Assembly (NCBI GenBank): GCA_020849655.1
Contig: JADLFU010000269.1
Coordinates: forward strand, 1-64,000
Length of the DNA: 64,000 nt
Reading direction: 5' to 3'
Source of the DNA: Polyangiaceae bacterium
GTDB lineage: Bacteria > Myxococcota_A > Polyangia > Polyangiales > Polyangiaceae
The notes under the pieces are model-generated. The model made no database searches, was not told the DNA's origin, and was given only the letters and a program-made list of their open reading frames with translations. How positions within the stretch are numbered: the stretch's first letter is position 1; every line of letters starts with the position of its first letter. Positions 1 through 9,032 of the stretch are shown here, piece by piece. Both the position numbers and the translations under genes were made by a program.

Positions 1-387
1 CTGTTCGTCGGCACCGGCACGGGCCTCACGCCGCTCCGCTCGATGCTGCTCGCCGCCGTCGCGCGTGGGGCGACCGAACCGCTGTGGGTGCTGCTCGGCG
101 TCCGCCACGAGGAGGACGCCCTCTACGGGGAGGAGCTCCGAGCGGAGGAGGCGCGCCGCCCGAACGTCCGCCTCTTCGTCACGCTCTCGCGCGCGCGACG
201 ACAGGCCCCGCGGACGGGCTATGTGCAGGCGCACGTCGCCTCGCTGCTCGGAGAGCTCGGGGCGTCGGGAGCAACGCCCCACCTCTACGTCTGCGGCCTC
301 GAGCGGATGGTCAAGGCGGTCCGGGACGTCGCGCGCAAGGAGCTCGGCCTCGAGCGACAGCGCGTGCACTCCGAGCGCTACGACTGA
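1..387 (+). CDS. FAD/NAD(P)-binding oxidoreductase, C-terminal part
   Basis: The 5' end lies outside the window; the frame is open from base 1 to a TGA at 385-387. The visible 128 residues are the nucleotide-binding half of a ferredoxin-NADP reductase-like flavoenzyme. LFVGTGTGLTPLRSM is the pyridine-nucleotide binding glycine turn, and HLYVCGLERMV near the C-terminus matches the usual YxCGP-type segment of this fold. Such proteins pass electrons between NAD(P)H and a flavin or iron-sulfur partner. The N-terminal FAD domain and any fused ferredoxin domain cannot be seen, so the substrate stays open. Confidence 0.75.
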   Translation: MFVGTGTGLTPLRSMLLAAVARGATEPLWVLLGVRHEEDALYGEELRAEEARRPNVRLFVTLSRARRQAPRTGYVQAHVASLLGELGASGATPHLYVCGLERMVKAVRDVARKELGLERQRVHSERYD

Positions 388-461
388 GCTGAGTCGTCGA
401 AACCTAACGCCGAGGCCGAGACGCTCGACGCTGTCCGCTGGGGCGTTCATCCTTTGCGCGC

Positions 462-1610
462 ATGCGCCCGCGCTTCTCTTCCTTCGCCGTCGCCTCGCTG
501 TCGTCTGCGCTCGCGCTCGCTGCCTGCGCGGGCTCGGACTCGGGCTCCGAGCTGACCCCTGCTGGCCTCGCCGGCGCGTCGCAGCTCGGCGGCGCAGGCG
601 GCGCCGCTGGCGGCGTGGTCGGCGGCGCGTCGCAGGCGGGCGGCGTGGGCCAGGGCGCCGCGGGGCAGGGCGGCTCGGGCGTCGTGCCCCCCTTGAACGC
701 GAGCGAGATCGGCTACGACGCGAGGAGCGCGCTGCCGATCGGACAGAGCATCGTGTTCAACGACTGGGCGTCCACGCCGAACCGCGTGCTCGCGATGACC
801 CCCGACGGCGCGACCGTGTCCGAGGTGTTCGCCGCGTCGCGCGTGTGGAGCATGGGCGTCTCGCGCAAGTCCGATCGCGTCGCGTTCGCCGCGGCGGATC
901 CCGATCAGCAGGCGCACTACGGCGTCTCGATCGGCGACGCCGTGCAGAACACCTGGCTGTACGACGTCGCGACCGCCACGGTCGAGCTGCTCTCCGGCGG
1001 CAACCTCAACGACGAGTGCCACGCGTTCTCGGACGACGACCGGTACCTGTACGTGTGTCGACGCGCAGGCTTCGTCGACGGCGCGCCGCCGCCCCCATAC
1101 GCGCTCGCGCGCGTCGACATCGTGACGCGCGAGGTGGAGCAGCTGACGGCGCCGTCGCCGACGTCCCTCGCGCTCCATCCCCAGCCGCTGCCCGGCGGCG
1201 CGCGCGTGCTCTACACCGAGGTGGCGCTGAGCGGCGGCAAGCAGAGCCGCAGCGTGCGCTCGCTCGATCTCGCGACGCACGCCTCGACGGAGGTGCGCGC
1301 GGGCGCGAGCCTCGGCGCCGTCAGCGCGGACGGCGCGCGCTACGTCTACGGCGACACGGCGAAGGGCGGCCTCTGGGTCGCGCCGATCGCGGGCGGCGCG
1401 CCCGTGCAGATCACCGCCGACGCGGGCACCTCGGCGCGCTTCTCGCCCGACGGCGCGAAGGTCGTCTACCTGCGGCACGACGACGCCGGCAACTGCAGCC
1501 ACGTGCTCGTCGTCGCGGCCGACGGCAGCGGCAAGGCCGCCCCCACGAAGATCCGCGACTGCGTCGCGTCGAAGGAGTTCATCACGCAGCTCGCGTGGAT
1601 CACGAGGTGA
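462..1610 (+). CDS. Lipoprotein with PD40/TolB-like beta-propeller repeats
   Basis: A 382-residue exported protein. The N-terminus is a lipoprotein signal (charged start, hydrophobic core, lipobox ending ALAAC at about residue 21). A Gly/Ala-rich linker of about 45 residues (repeated GGA and GGV units) follows, then a globular domain. Segments such as SARFSPDGAKVVYLRHD and the earlier VSRKSDRVAFAAAD are typical PD40/WD40-like propeller blades, as in TolB and periplasmic sensor proteins. The linker resembles those of at least four other lipoproteins here. A role in ligand or protein binding at the cell surface is inferred; no catalytic residues are evident. ATG at 462 is the only start that gives a clean signal peptide. 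Confidence 0.8.
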   Translation: MRPRFSSFAVASLSSALALAACAGSDSGSELTPAGLAGASQLGGAGGAAGGVVGGASQAGGVGQGAAGQGGSGVVPPLNASEIGYDARSALPIGQSIVFNDWASTPNRVLAMTPDGATVSEVFAASRVWSMGVSRKSDRVAFAAADPDQQAHYGVSIGDAVQNTWLYDVATATVELLSGGNLNDECHAFSDDDRYLYVCRRAGFVDGAPPPPYALARVDIVTREVEQLTAPSPTSLALHPQPLPGGARVLYTEVALSGGKQSRSVRSLDLATHASTEVRAGASLGAVSADGARYVYGDTAKGGLWVAPIAGGAPVQITADAGTSARFSPDGAKVVYLRHDDAGNCSHVLVVAADGSGKAAPTKIRDCVASKEFITQLAWITR

Positions 1611-1631
1611 TCCCGGCGGCTCTGGCGCGCG

Positions 1632-1660
1632 TTGACACAGCGCGGCGAGCGCCGTAAGCG
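1632..1660 (+). promoter_or_regulatory. Promoter of lysC (TTGACA-N17-TAAGCG)
   Basis: A perfect -35 hexamer TTGACA at 1632-1637 is followed after exactly 17 bases by TAAGCG at 1655-1660, which fits a housekeeping-sigma -10. The GTG start of aspartate kinase lies 10 bases beyond, so the leader would be only a few bases. The TTG at 1632 could be misread as a start codon; as part of a consensus -35 it is better read as promoter. Confidence 0.75.
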
Positions 1661-1670
1661 TCCGCGCTCC

Positions 1671-2912
1671 GTGGCCCTCGTCGTTCAGAAGTTCGGCGGC
1701 ACCTCCGTCGGCACCCTCGACCGAATCCAGAACGTCGCGCGCCGCGCGCTCGCGACCCGCGCGGCCGGCCACGACGTCGTGCTGATCGTGAGCGCGATGA
1801 GCGGCGAGACGAACCGCCTGCTGAAGCTCGCGCACGAGACCTGCCAGATCCCGAGCGAGCGCGAGCTCGACGTCATCGCGGCGACGGGCGAGCAGGTGGC
1901 CGCGGCGCTGACGGCGCTCGCGATCCAGTCGCAGGGGGGCGAGGCGCGCAGCCTGCTCGGCCACCAGCTGCGCGTGCACACCGACAGCGCCTTCACGAAG
2001 GCGCGCATCGTGCGCATCGACGGCGACCGCATCTTCGAGACCGTGCGCGAGGGGAAGATCGCGGTCGTCGCGGGGTTCCAGGGGGTCGACCCCCGCGGCA
2101 ACATCACCACGCTCGGCCGGGGCGGCTCCGACACGAGCGCGGTCGCCGTGGCCGCGGCCATCCACGCCGACGAGTGCGAGATCTACACCGACGTCGACGG
2201 CGTCTACACGACCGACCCGAACATCTGCCCCTCCGCGCGCAAGATCGGCCGCATCGCGTACGAGGAGATGCTCGAGCTCGCGTCGCTCGGCGCCAAGGTG
2301 CTGCAGATCCGCAGCGTCGAGCTCGCGATGAAATACGGTGTCCCCGTGCACGTTCGCTCCTCCTTCTCCGATGTGACAGGTACCTGGGTCGTGAAAGACG
2401 AAGAGACTCTCGAAGACGTGGTCGTCGCAGGCGTCGCCTACGACAAGAACGAGGCGAAGGCGCAGATCCTCGAGGTGCCCGATCGCCCCGGCGTCGTCGC
2501 GGAGCTGTTCGGGCAGCTCTCCGCGCGCAACGTGCCGGTCGACATGATCATCCAGAACACCGCGTACGGGTACGGCGACCGCACCGACGTCACCTTCACG
2601 CTCGCGAAGACGGATCTGCACCGGTACCGCGGCGACATCGAGGAGCTCGCCCGCAAGGTGGGTGGCTCGGGCGTCCGCTACGACGAGGACGTCGTGAAGG
2701 TGTCGATCGTCGGGCTCGGCATGCGCTCGCACGCCGGCGTCGCCTCGAAGATGTTCGGCTTGTTGGCGAAGGAGGGCATCAACATCCAGGCGATCACGAC
2801 CAGCGAGATCAAGATCTCGTGCCTCATCGCGGCGAAGTACACCGAGCTCGCCGTGCGCGCGCTGCACGACGGGTTCGGCCTGCAGCACGCGTCCACGCGC
2901 GACGCGTCGTAG
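1671..2912 (+). CDS. lysC: Aspartate kinase
   Basis: Phosphorylates L-aspartate with ATP, the first step toward lysine, threonine, methionine and diaminopimelate. The N-terminal VQKFGGTSVG motif, the central GRGGSDTSAVA and DVDGVYTTDP segments and two C-terminal ACT domains (starting near AQILEVPDRPGVVAEL and VSIVGLGMRSHAGVA) are all present, so feedback control by end-product amino acids is likely. The 413-residue length is normal for the family. I chose GTG 1671, which puts the KFGGTS motif at the usual distance from the N-terminus; an upstream TTG at 1632 lies inside a consensus -35 box. The gene stands alone and ends convergent with the DUF882 gene. Confidence 0.95.
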   Translation: MALVVQKFGGTSVGTLDRIQNVARRALATRAAGHDVVLIVSAMSGETNRLLKLAHETCQIPSERELDVIAATGEQVAAALTALAIQSQGGEARSLLGHQLRVHTDSAFTKARIVRIDGDRIFETVREGKIAVVAGFQGVDPRGNITTLGRGGSDTSAVAVAAAIHADECEIYTDVDGVYTTDPNICPSARKIGRIAYEEMLELASLGAKVLQIRSVELAMKYGVPVHVRSSFSDVTGTWVVKDEETLEDVVVAGVAYDKNEAKAQILEVPDRPGVVAELFGQLSARNVPVDMIIQNTAYGYGDRTDVTFTLAKTDLHRYRGDIEELARKVGGSGVRYDEDVVKVSIVGLGMRSHAGVASKMFGLLAKEGINIQAITTSEIKISCLIAAKYTELAVRALHDGFGLQHASTRDAS

Positions 2913-2921
2913 CCCGCGCGA

Positions 2922-3659
2922 TCACGGCGCGCGCTCGGGCAGATCGTCGTCCGCAGACCACGCGGCGTCCTGGGCCTGGAGCCCGAGCGTGGGCAGGCGC
3001 CACGTCCCGCTGCCTCGACCGGGCGCCGTGCCGTCGAGCCAGTGGAAGCTCTGCTCGCGCACGTCGAGGTGCACGTAGCGCGTGCGCGGGTGGAGGTACT
3101 CCCCGACGCCCGCGCGCGGCTGCTTGCGGAGGAAGGCGGCGAGCGCGCGCGAGCTCGTGTCACGCAGCCGAAAGTCCATCGCGCGCCCCTCCGCGTGCAG
3201 CCCCTCGCGGTAGCGCAGCGGCGCGCGGTACGCCGAGACGACCTCCACCACGCGCGCGTCGAAGTGGTGCGCCGCGCGCGCGACGAGCGACAGGAGGCGA
3301 CGATCGAGGGGGCGCAGGCGCACGTCCCCGCCGCGCCTTCGCCGGTCCGCGAGCAGGTGGTCGAGCCTCGAGGCCTCGCGCTCGTCGATCGCGCCGTCCG
3401 CGCCGAAGAGCGCGACCGTCTCCACGCTGCCGCCGTTCTCCGCGAAGAAGGTCAGCGCCGGGAGCGCCGCGAACGCGGAGCGCGCCGGGCGCCAGGAGAT
3501 CACGGGCCCCGGAGCGTCGACCGTCGGCTCGTCCGGCGAGCGCGTGGCGGCGACGGCGGGCCAGGGCGTGCGCCTCGCGCGCGGCGCCGCCACGCCGAGC
3601 GCGGCGGCACAGGCCACGACGGCGGCGACTCGCCACGAGGTCGCCTCGAGGTCGCGCAC
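2922..3659 (-). CDS. DUF882 / YcbK-like M15-fold peptidase protein
   Basis: A 245-residue protein with an N-terminal hydrophobic export or anchor segment (about residues 8-25). It ends in a DUF882 domain, a relative of peptidoglycan-cleaving M15 peptidases. The metal-site motifs are visible: HAEGRAMDF (H...D spacing) and YVHLDVREQSFHW (HxD). VSAYRAP upstream is the conserved SxYR segment. The likely role is cell-wall remodelling in the periplasm, inferred from the family. It is the last gene of the minus-strand run starting at 8983, 40 bases after the FGE-like gene. The GTG start has TACCTC 8 bases upstream, so an internal promoter is possible. Confidence 0.8.
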   Translation of the reverse strand: MRDLEATSWRVAAVVACAAALGVAAPRARRTPWPAVAATRSPDEPTVDAPGPVISWRPARSAFAALPALTFFAENGGSVETVALFGADGAIDEREASRLDHLLADRRRRGGDVRLRPLDRRLLSLVARAAHHFDARVVEVVSAYRAPLRYREGLHAEGRAMDFRLRDTSSRALAAFLRKQPRAGVGEYLHPRTRYVHLDVREQSFHWLDGTAPGRGSGTWRLPTLGLQAQDAAWSADDDLPERAP

Positions 3660-3699
3660 GGGAGGCGGAGGTAACCACGGACGCCGCCGCGCGGGAGGC

Positions 3700-4812
3700 T
3701 CACGGCGGATCGGCGCAGCAGCGGAAGCCCTGCGAGTGGTTGACGTACAGCGGCCCGTGCCCGCGCGTCGCCGGGCGGCACCGCGAGCGCACGAAGCCCG
3801 AGTGGCCGCCCTTCAGGATCATCCGGTACCCGCCGCGCCGCGTGCTCGTGGTCCACTCGTCGACGTTGCCCGTCAGATCGGCGACGCCCGTCGGCGAGAC
3901 GCACCTCGGGCGCTCGCCGGACGGCAGCCCCTCGAAGGCGCGGTCGAGCGCCGCGGCCGTGGAGGGCAGCATCCGCGGCGCGAAGTCGCCGGCGATGTCG
4001 AGCGGCACCTTGCGCTCGAAGTTGCACGCGCCGGGATCGCGCGCGTAGCCGTACGGATAGGGCAGGCCCTCCTCGCCCTCGCACGCGAACGTCCACTCGC
4101 TCTCGGTGCAGAGGCGCTTCCCGTCGCGCGCGCAGTAGGCCGCCGACTCCGCGTACGTCGAGACCACCACCGGGTACTCGCCTCGTCGGTTGGGGAACTC
4201 GAAGCGATCGACGCACACGCTCATCGGGCGGCGCCCGAGCCGCGCGCGCTCGATCGCCCAGCGGCCCGCGTCGAACGTCGCGCACAGCCCGTCCGCCCCG
4301 CGCGAGGCCGACCGCCACTCGGTGCAGCAGGAGTTCTGTGAGGCGAGGACGCTGTCGTCGTCCGCGCCGCTCGCCGCCACCAGGTACTGCCCCTCGACCC
4401 GCACCATCCCGTCCGGGCACCCGCGCGGGGAGGGCGCGGCGTCGTCGACCGGGAGGGGGCGCGGCGCCTCGTCGAACGCCTGCCAGTTCACGGCCGAGAT
4501 CCGGCGCCAGTGATGACGTGGCGCAGGATAGGTTTGTGTGACTGTCACCCCGAGCTCCTCGACGCGTGCGGCGACGGGGACGAGCGAGGCTGGCGCGCTG
4601 CGGCTCGGCGCTGGGGGCGGGGAGTGAACCTGGGAAGCGTGAGCGGGGGCGCTCGTCGCGGCCGCGGGCGGGGCGACCTCGTGGTGCAGGCGGCGCTCAC
4701 GGCAGCCGAGCGCGGCCAGGCAGAGGAGCAGGGGGAGGGCGCCGCGCACGCGCGCGCTGGACGCGCCCGAGGCTCGAGGCTCAGCGGAGCGGACCGAGCG
4801 GGCCCGGCTCAC
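3700..4812 (-). CDS. SUMF1/FGE-sulfatase-domain lipoprotein, probably non-catalytic
   Basis: A lipoprotein (lipobox LCLAALGC after a long basic N-region) with a Pro/Ala/Ser-rich spacer and a C-terminal formylglycine-generating-enzyme fold. The fold shows in RLCTESEWTFAC, YPYGY, LTGNVDEWT and the terminal CRPATR...GFRCC. In genuine aerobic FGEs two active-site cysteines flank the GGS-loop. Aligning GGHSGFVRSRCRPATR by eye, the first position is Phe and only the second Cys remains. A binding or surface role is therefore more likely than sulfatase activation. I chose the GTG at 4812 because it overlaps the upstream peptidase stop as GTGA, a pattern repeated across the window; a GTG at 4833 is the alternative. 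Confidence 0.75.
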   Translation of the reverse strand: MSRARSVRSAEPRASGASSARVRGALPLLLCLAALGCRERRLHHEVAPPAAATSAPAHASQVHSPPPAPSRSAPASLVPVAARVEELGVTVTQTYPAPRHHWRRISAVNWQAFDEAPRPLPVDDAAPSPRGCPDGMVRVEGQYLVAASGADDDSVLASQNSCCTEWRSASRGADGLCATFDAGRWAIERARLGRRPMSVCVDRFEFPNRRGEYPVVVSTYAESAAYCARDGKRLCTESEWTFACEGEEGLPYPYGYARDPGACNFERKVPLDIAGDFAPRMLPSTAAALDRAFEGLPSGERPRCVSPTGVADLTGNVDEWTTSTRRGGYRMILKGGHSGFVRSRCRPATRGHGPLYVNHSQGFRCCADPP

Positions 4813-7028
4813 CGTAGCTTGGCGTCGAGCCACGAGTAGACGTCCGCGGTGCGGGCGACGTCCTTCTTCACCATGTCACCCCCGCCGTGCCCGGCGTTCT
4901 GCTCGATGCGCAGCAGCACCTCGGACGTGCGCCCGGTCGCGTGGCGCACCTCCGCCACGAACTTGCGCGCGTGCAAGGGGTCGACCCTGTCGTCCGAGTC
5001 GGCGGACAGCATCAGCAGCGGAGGGTACGCGCGCCCCTCGACGACGTTGTGCAAGGGAGAGTACGCGCGCAACGCCTCGAATTGCCTTGGATCCTCGGCC
5101 GAGCCGTACTCGCTCACCCACGTCTTGCCGCTGCCGAACCTGTGAAACCGCAGCATGTCGAGCAGCGGCACGGAGCACACGACGGCGCCGAAGGAGGCCG
5201 GGGACTGCGTCATCGCCGCGCCCACCAGCAGCCCGCCGTTCGACCCGCCCTGGATGGCGAGCCGCGAGGGACGGGTCCAGCCCTCGTCGACGAGGAACCT
5301 CGCCGCCGCGAGGAAGTCGTCGAACACGTTCTGCTTCTTCAGCAGCATCCCGTCGCGGTGCCAGGCCTCCCCGTACTCTCCGCCGCCGCGCAGGTTCGGG
5401 ATGGCGTACACGCCGCCCTGCTCGACCCAGGCGACGATGGCCGGCGAGAACCAGGGCGTCATCGAGTGGTTGAACCCCCCGTAGCCGTAGAGGATGGTCT
5501 TCGCTTCGCCCGTCTTCTCCGCGCCGCGGCGGTGCATCACGAACATCGAGACGCGGGTGCCGTCCTTCGATCGGTAGAACACCTGCGTCACCGCGAGCGT
5601 CGCGCCGTCGACCGGGTACGTGACGGTCGCCCACGTCTCCTGCGTGCGCCTCGCGAGATCGACGCGGAAGACCCGCGGCGGATCGGTGTACGAGCTGAAG
5701 GAGTAGTACGCCTCGGGATCGTCCGGATCGCCGAGCATGCCGGACGTCGTGCCGGGCCCGGGCAGCTCGACCCGGCGCTCGAGCTTGCCCGAGAGGGCGC
5801 GCAGCTCGAGCTGGCTCTTGGCGTCGACCAGCAGCGACAAGGCGAGCCTGCCTCCGACGATGGACAGGCCGTCGATCTTCGCGGGCCCCTCCGGGACGAT
5901 CTCGCGCCAGTGTCGGCGGTCGAGGCGCGCGGGGTCGACCGCGAACACGCGCGAGCGCGGCGCGCCCTCGTCGGTGAGCACGACCAGCGTGCCCTTGTGC
6001 GCCGTCACGTCGTAGTGGGCGTCCTTGCCAGTGACGAGCGGCGTGAAGCCCGCGCCGCAGGCCGCGCCGGGCTGGCCGACCGGCAGCCCGAGCTTCGACA
6101 GATCTCTCACCCACACGTCGTTGGACGTCCAGCCGTGGGCGAGCTCCAGGATCAGCCAGCGGCCGTCGCGCGACACGTGCGCGCCGACGAACTTGCTGGA
6201 GTCTCCGGTCGCCGGGTGCACGAGCGCGTCGCTCGCGGGATCGTCGCCGACCCTGTGAAACCGCACCTCGGCGCGCCCGGGCAACAGGGCGGGCGGGATG
6301 GAGGGATCGGTGGGCAGCCGCGTGTAGAAGAACCCCGCGCCGTCGGGCGTCCACGACGGGTGCGCGTACTTGGCGCCAGGGATGACGTCCCTCGGCAGAT
6401 CGACGCCCCTGTCGACGTCGCGCAGGTGGAGCGTCGCCGCGTCGGAATTGTTCTTCGACAGCGAGTACGCGACGAGCTTGCCGTCGCGGCTCGGCGACCA
6501 CCCGCGCAGCGACACCGAGCCGTCCTCGCTGAGGGTGTTGGGATCGAACAGCACCCGCTCGGGGCCGTCGCCCGCCTTCACGTAGACGATCGCCTTCTCC
6601 TTGTCGGCGTGGCGGCGCGTGTAGAACAGGCGGCCCCCGCGCTTGAGGGGCGCGGTGATCCCGTCGTGGTAGAAGAGCTGGGCGAGCCTCGCCTCGCGCG
6701 CCCCACGCCCCGGCAGCGCGCCGAGCGCCCGCCTCGCGAACGCGTCCTCTGCGCGCATCCACGCGGCGACCTCCGGCGACTTCGCGTCCTCGAGCCAGCG
6801 GTACGGATCGAGCACCGTCACGCCGTGCAGGACGTCCTTGTCGTCGCCGCGGCGCGCGGGGGGCGGGGCATCAGCGGCGGGCGCCGAGGGCTGCGCGCTC
6901 GACGCGGGAGGGGGCGGGGCGAGCGGCATCACCGGGGGAGGCGGCTGTGCGGGCGGGCTCGGAGCGCCGCAGCCGACCCCGAGCAGCGCGAGGCCGAGGG
7001 CGGCGAGGGGCCCCGAGCGCGTGCTCAA
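4809..7028 (-). CDS. Prolyl oligopeptidase family (S9) lipoprotein
   Basis: Serine peptidase of about 739 residues with a lipoprotein signal (lipobox LLGVGC at about residue 20) and a Pro/Ala-rich spacer. An N-terminal beta-propeller (entry motif DPYRWLED) precedes the alpha/beta hydrolase domain. The catalytic Ser is in QGGSNGGLL, Asp in [10 protein letters not shown] and His in QNAGHGGGD, all in order. It should cleave short proline-containing peptides, here anchored in the envelope. The start is uncertain: a TTG at 7028 gives a clean signal peptide and overlaps the upstream TGA as TTGA, while an ATG at 7055 would add 9 residues. It sits between the CTDC-repeat and FGE-like lipoproteins, apparently in one operon. 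Confidence 0.85.
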   Translation of the reverse strand: MSTRSGPLAALGLALLGVGCGAPSPPAQPPPPVMPLAPPPPASSAQPSAPAADAPPPARRGDDKDVLHGVTVLDPYRWLEDAKSPEVAAWMRAEDAFARRALGALPGRGAREARLAQLFYHDGITAPLKRGGRLFYTRRHADKEKAIVYVKAGDGPERVLFDPNTLSEDGSVSLRGWSPSRDGKLVAYSLSKNNSDAATLHLRDVDRGVDLPRDVIPGAKYAHPSWTPDGAGFFYTRLPTDPSIPPALLPGRAEVRFHRVGDDPASDALVHPATGDSSKFVGAHVSRDGRWLILELAHGWTSNDVWVRDLSKLGLPVGQPGAACGAGFTPLVTGKDAHYDVTAHKGTLVVLTDEGAPRSRVFAVDPARLDRRHWREIVPEGPAKIDGLSIVGGRLALSLLVDAKSQLELRALSGKLERRVELPGPGTTSGMLGDPDDPEAYYSFSSYTDPPRVFRVDLARRTQETWATVTYPVDGATLAVTQVFYRSKDGTRVSMFVMHRRGAEKTGEAKTILYGYGGFNHSMTPWFSPAIVAWVEQGGVYAIPNLRGGGEYGEAWHRDGMLLKKQNVFDDFLAAARFLVDEGWTRPSRLAIQGGSNGGLLVGAAMTQSPASFGAVVCSVPLLDMLRFHRFGSGKTWVSEYGSAEDPRQFEALRAYSPLHNVVEGRAYPPLLMLSADSDDRVDPLHARKFVAEVRHATGRTSEVLLRIEQNAGHGGGDMVKKDVARTADVYSWLDAKLR

Positions 7029-8983
7029 TAGCACTTCTTGGTCGAATTCCCGCATCGGCCCGACTCGCACTGGATGTCGGCGCCGCAGCTGTCGCCGTTC
7101 TTGATCTTCGGCAGGCACTTGTTCGACATGCAGTACTGGTCCGACGGCGACGCGCACGAGGTCGTCGTGTTGTCCTGGCAGGTGGTCGCGCAGGTGGCGC
7201 CGCTCATGATCTGGCACGCGAGCGAGCTGCCGCACACCGTCGAGATCTTCTTGCAGCTGCCGCTGGCGGGCTCGCAGGCCTCGGTGACGATCGTGCCGCC
7301 GTTGCAGGCAGCCGGCGCGCAGCTCACCGGCGTCCCGGCCGCGCAGTCGCCGGCCGCCGTGCACTGCTCCTCGCCGTCGCACTTGTTCGCGTTGGCGCAG
7401 GGCGTGCCGACAGGCTTCGGGCTGTGGGTGCAGGCGCCGCCCGGGGCGCAGCCGTCGATGGTGCAGGGGTTCGCGTCGTCGCAGTCGCCGGGCGTCGTGC
7501 ACGGCTTGCACCCCGGGATGGGCACGTGCTTCGGGCCGGTGACGGCGTCGCAGCTGTCGGTGGTGCACGGATCCTTGTCGTCGTACGAGACGGGGTCGTG
7601 CTGGACGCCGATGCCCGGCGCGCAGGAGTCGACGGTGCAGGCGTCGTTGTCGTCGGTCGGCAGCGGCGTGCCCGGCGCGCAGGCGCCTGCCGCGCAGCGC
7701 TCGTCGCCGTTGCACTGATCGTTGTCTGTGCACGAGAACCCGTCCGGGCGCGGGGTGTACGAGCACACCTTCATCACGCAGCTCTTCAGGTTGCAGGGCC
7801 TGTCGGGGCAGTCTCCCGCGCCCGTGCACCCCGCGCAGTCGGGGATGGCGGTGTGGGTGACCCCGCCCGGGGTCGCGCACGCGTCGACCGTGCAGACGTC
7901 GCCGTCGTCGAGGACCGCGGGGACGTGCGTGACGCCGGTCGCCGGGTCGCAGGCGTCCACGGTGCAGTCGTTCCCGTCGTCGAGGTTCACGGGGGAGTGG
8001 GCGACGCCGGTGACGGGATCGCACACGTCGACGGTGCACTTGTCCTTGTCATCGACCACGAGCGCCGTGCCGGCGACGCACACGCCGGCGCCGTCGCACG
8101 CCTCCTGGCCGTTGCACACTGTCGTGTCGGCGCAGCTCGCGCCGGCCGCGAGGTTGCCGGGCAGGCAGGCCCCGGTGGTGGTGTCGCACTTGTGCAAGTG
8201 ACACGGGTTGCCGTCGTCGCAGTCTTCGTCCTTCGTGCAGCCCGAGCACCCGACGATGGTCTCGTGCTTCACCCCGGAGGTCGGATCGCAGGAGTCCTTC
8301 GTGCACGGGTCCGCGTCCGAGGGGTTGATGGGCGCGTGCACCACGTTGCCGTTCGAGTCGCAGGAGTCCTTCGTGCAGAGGTTCCCGTCGTCGACCATGG
8401 AGACGTGGGTGATCTCGCCCGTCTTCGGGTTGCACGCGTCCACGGTGCAGGGGTCGCCGTCGCCGACGCTCCGGGGCTTGTGCTGGACGATGCCGGTCGC
8501 CGGATCGCAGACGTCGTCCGTGCAGGCGTCGCCGTCGTCCACCGAGACCGGCGCGCCCTTCTGGCAGGCCCCGTCGACGGCGCAGACCTCCTTGCCGTTG
8601 CACGCGTTGCCGTCGGAGCAGGACGGGTTCAGGTACGATTTGTTCTCGCACACCGAGCCGACGCACACGTCCTGCGTGCACGGGGAGCCGTCGTCACAGT
8701 CGGCGTCGGCCGCGCAGGGCTTGCCCGTCGCGCCGCCCTGGCCCGCAGCGGTCGCCCCCGCTTGCCCCGCGCCGCCGGCTCCCGCCGTCGCGCCCCCGCT
8801 CCCGGCCTGGGGGCTCCCGCTCGCTCCAGCTGCCGCGCCGCCGGCGCCCGACGTCCCCTGGGAGTTGCCTGCCTGGGAGCCCGTCTCCGTCGAGGCGACC
8901 CCCGTCCCTGTCGTGTCGAGCGTGCAGGCCACGAGGGCGAGGACGGGCAGCGTGAGCCAGAGACGAGGGCGAAGCAGGCGCAT
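7025..8983 (-). CDS. CTDC (Dictyostelium-type) cysteine-repeat lipoprotein
   Basis: A 652-residue surface protein. The lipoprotein signal ends LVLALVAC at about residue 20 and is followed by a Gly/Ala-rich linker of about 65 residues. The rest is more than ten cysteine repeats of the form DDGDxCTxDxCDxxTG, with irregular CxxC-containing repeats between. This matches the CTDC repeat first known from Dictyostelium extracellular matrix proteins and later seen in myxobacteria. The regular Cys spacing implies disulfide-bonded or metal-bound modules outside the cell. It is the first gene of a four-gene minus-strand operon, so it may be a substrate, partner or matrix anchor for the peptidases encoded behind it; that link is inference. 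Confidence 0.85.
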   Translation of the reverse strand: MRLLRPRLWLTLPVLALVACTLDTTGTGVASTETGSQAGNSQGTSGAGGAAAGASGSPQAGSGGATAGAGGAGQAGATAAGQGGATGKPCAADADCDDGSPCTQDVCVGSVCENKSYLNPSCSDGNACNGKEVCAVDGACQKGAPVSVDDGDACTDDVCDPATGIVQHKPRSVGDGDPCTVDACNPKTGEITHVSMVDDGNLCTKDSCDSNGNVVHAPINPSDADPCTKDSCDPTSGVKHETIVGCSGCTKDEDCDDGNPCHLHKCDTTTGACLPGNLAAGASCADTTVCNGQEACDGAGVCVAGTALVVDDKDKCTVDVCDPVTGVAHSPVNLDDGNDCTVDACDPATGVTHVPAVLDDGDVCTVDACATPGGVTHTAIPDCAGCTGAGDCPDRPCNLKSCVMKVCSYTPRPDGFSCTDNDQCNGDERCAAGACAPGTPLPTDDNDACTVDSCAPGIGVQHDPVSYDDKDPCTTDSCDAVTGPKHVPIPGCKPCTTPGDCDDANPCTIDGCAPGGACTHSPKPVGTPCANANKCDGEEQCTAAGDCAAGTPVSCAPAACNGGTIVTEACEPASGSCKKISTVCGSSLACQIMSGATCATTCQDNTTTSCASPSDQYCMSNKCLPKIKNGDSCGADIQCESGRCGNSTKKCY

Positions 8984-8989
8984 CCTGCG

Positions 8990-8995
8990 AGACTA
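8990..8995 (-). promoter_or_regulatory. Candidate -10 (TAGTCT) 6 bases before the CTDC-lipoprotein start
   Basis: On the minus strand TAGTCT ends 6 bases before the ATG at 8983. Transcription starting at the usual distance would yield a leaderless mRNA. No convincing -35 is visible. Confidence 0.4.
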
Positions 8996-9032
8996 CTCCA
9001 CCCGAGTCGTCCAGCGGGCCGGGATTTTTCGG

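Noticed and set aside
1632-1670. TTG 1632 as the start of aspartate kinase
   Set aside because: The TTG is the first three bases of a consensus -35 with a 17-base spacer; GTG 1671 fits the family N-terminus.
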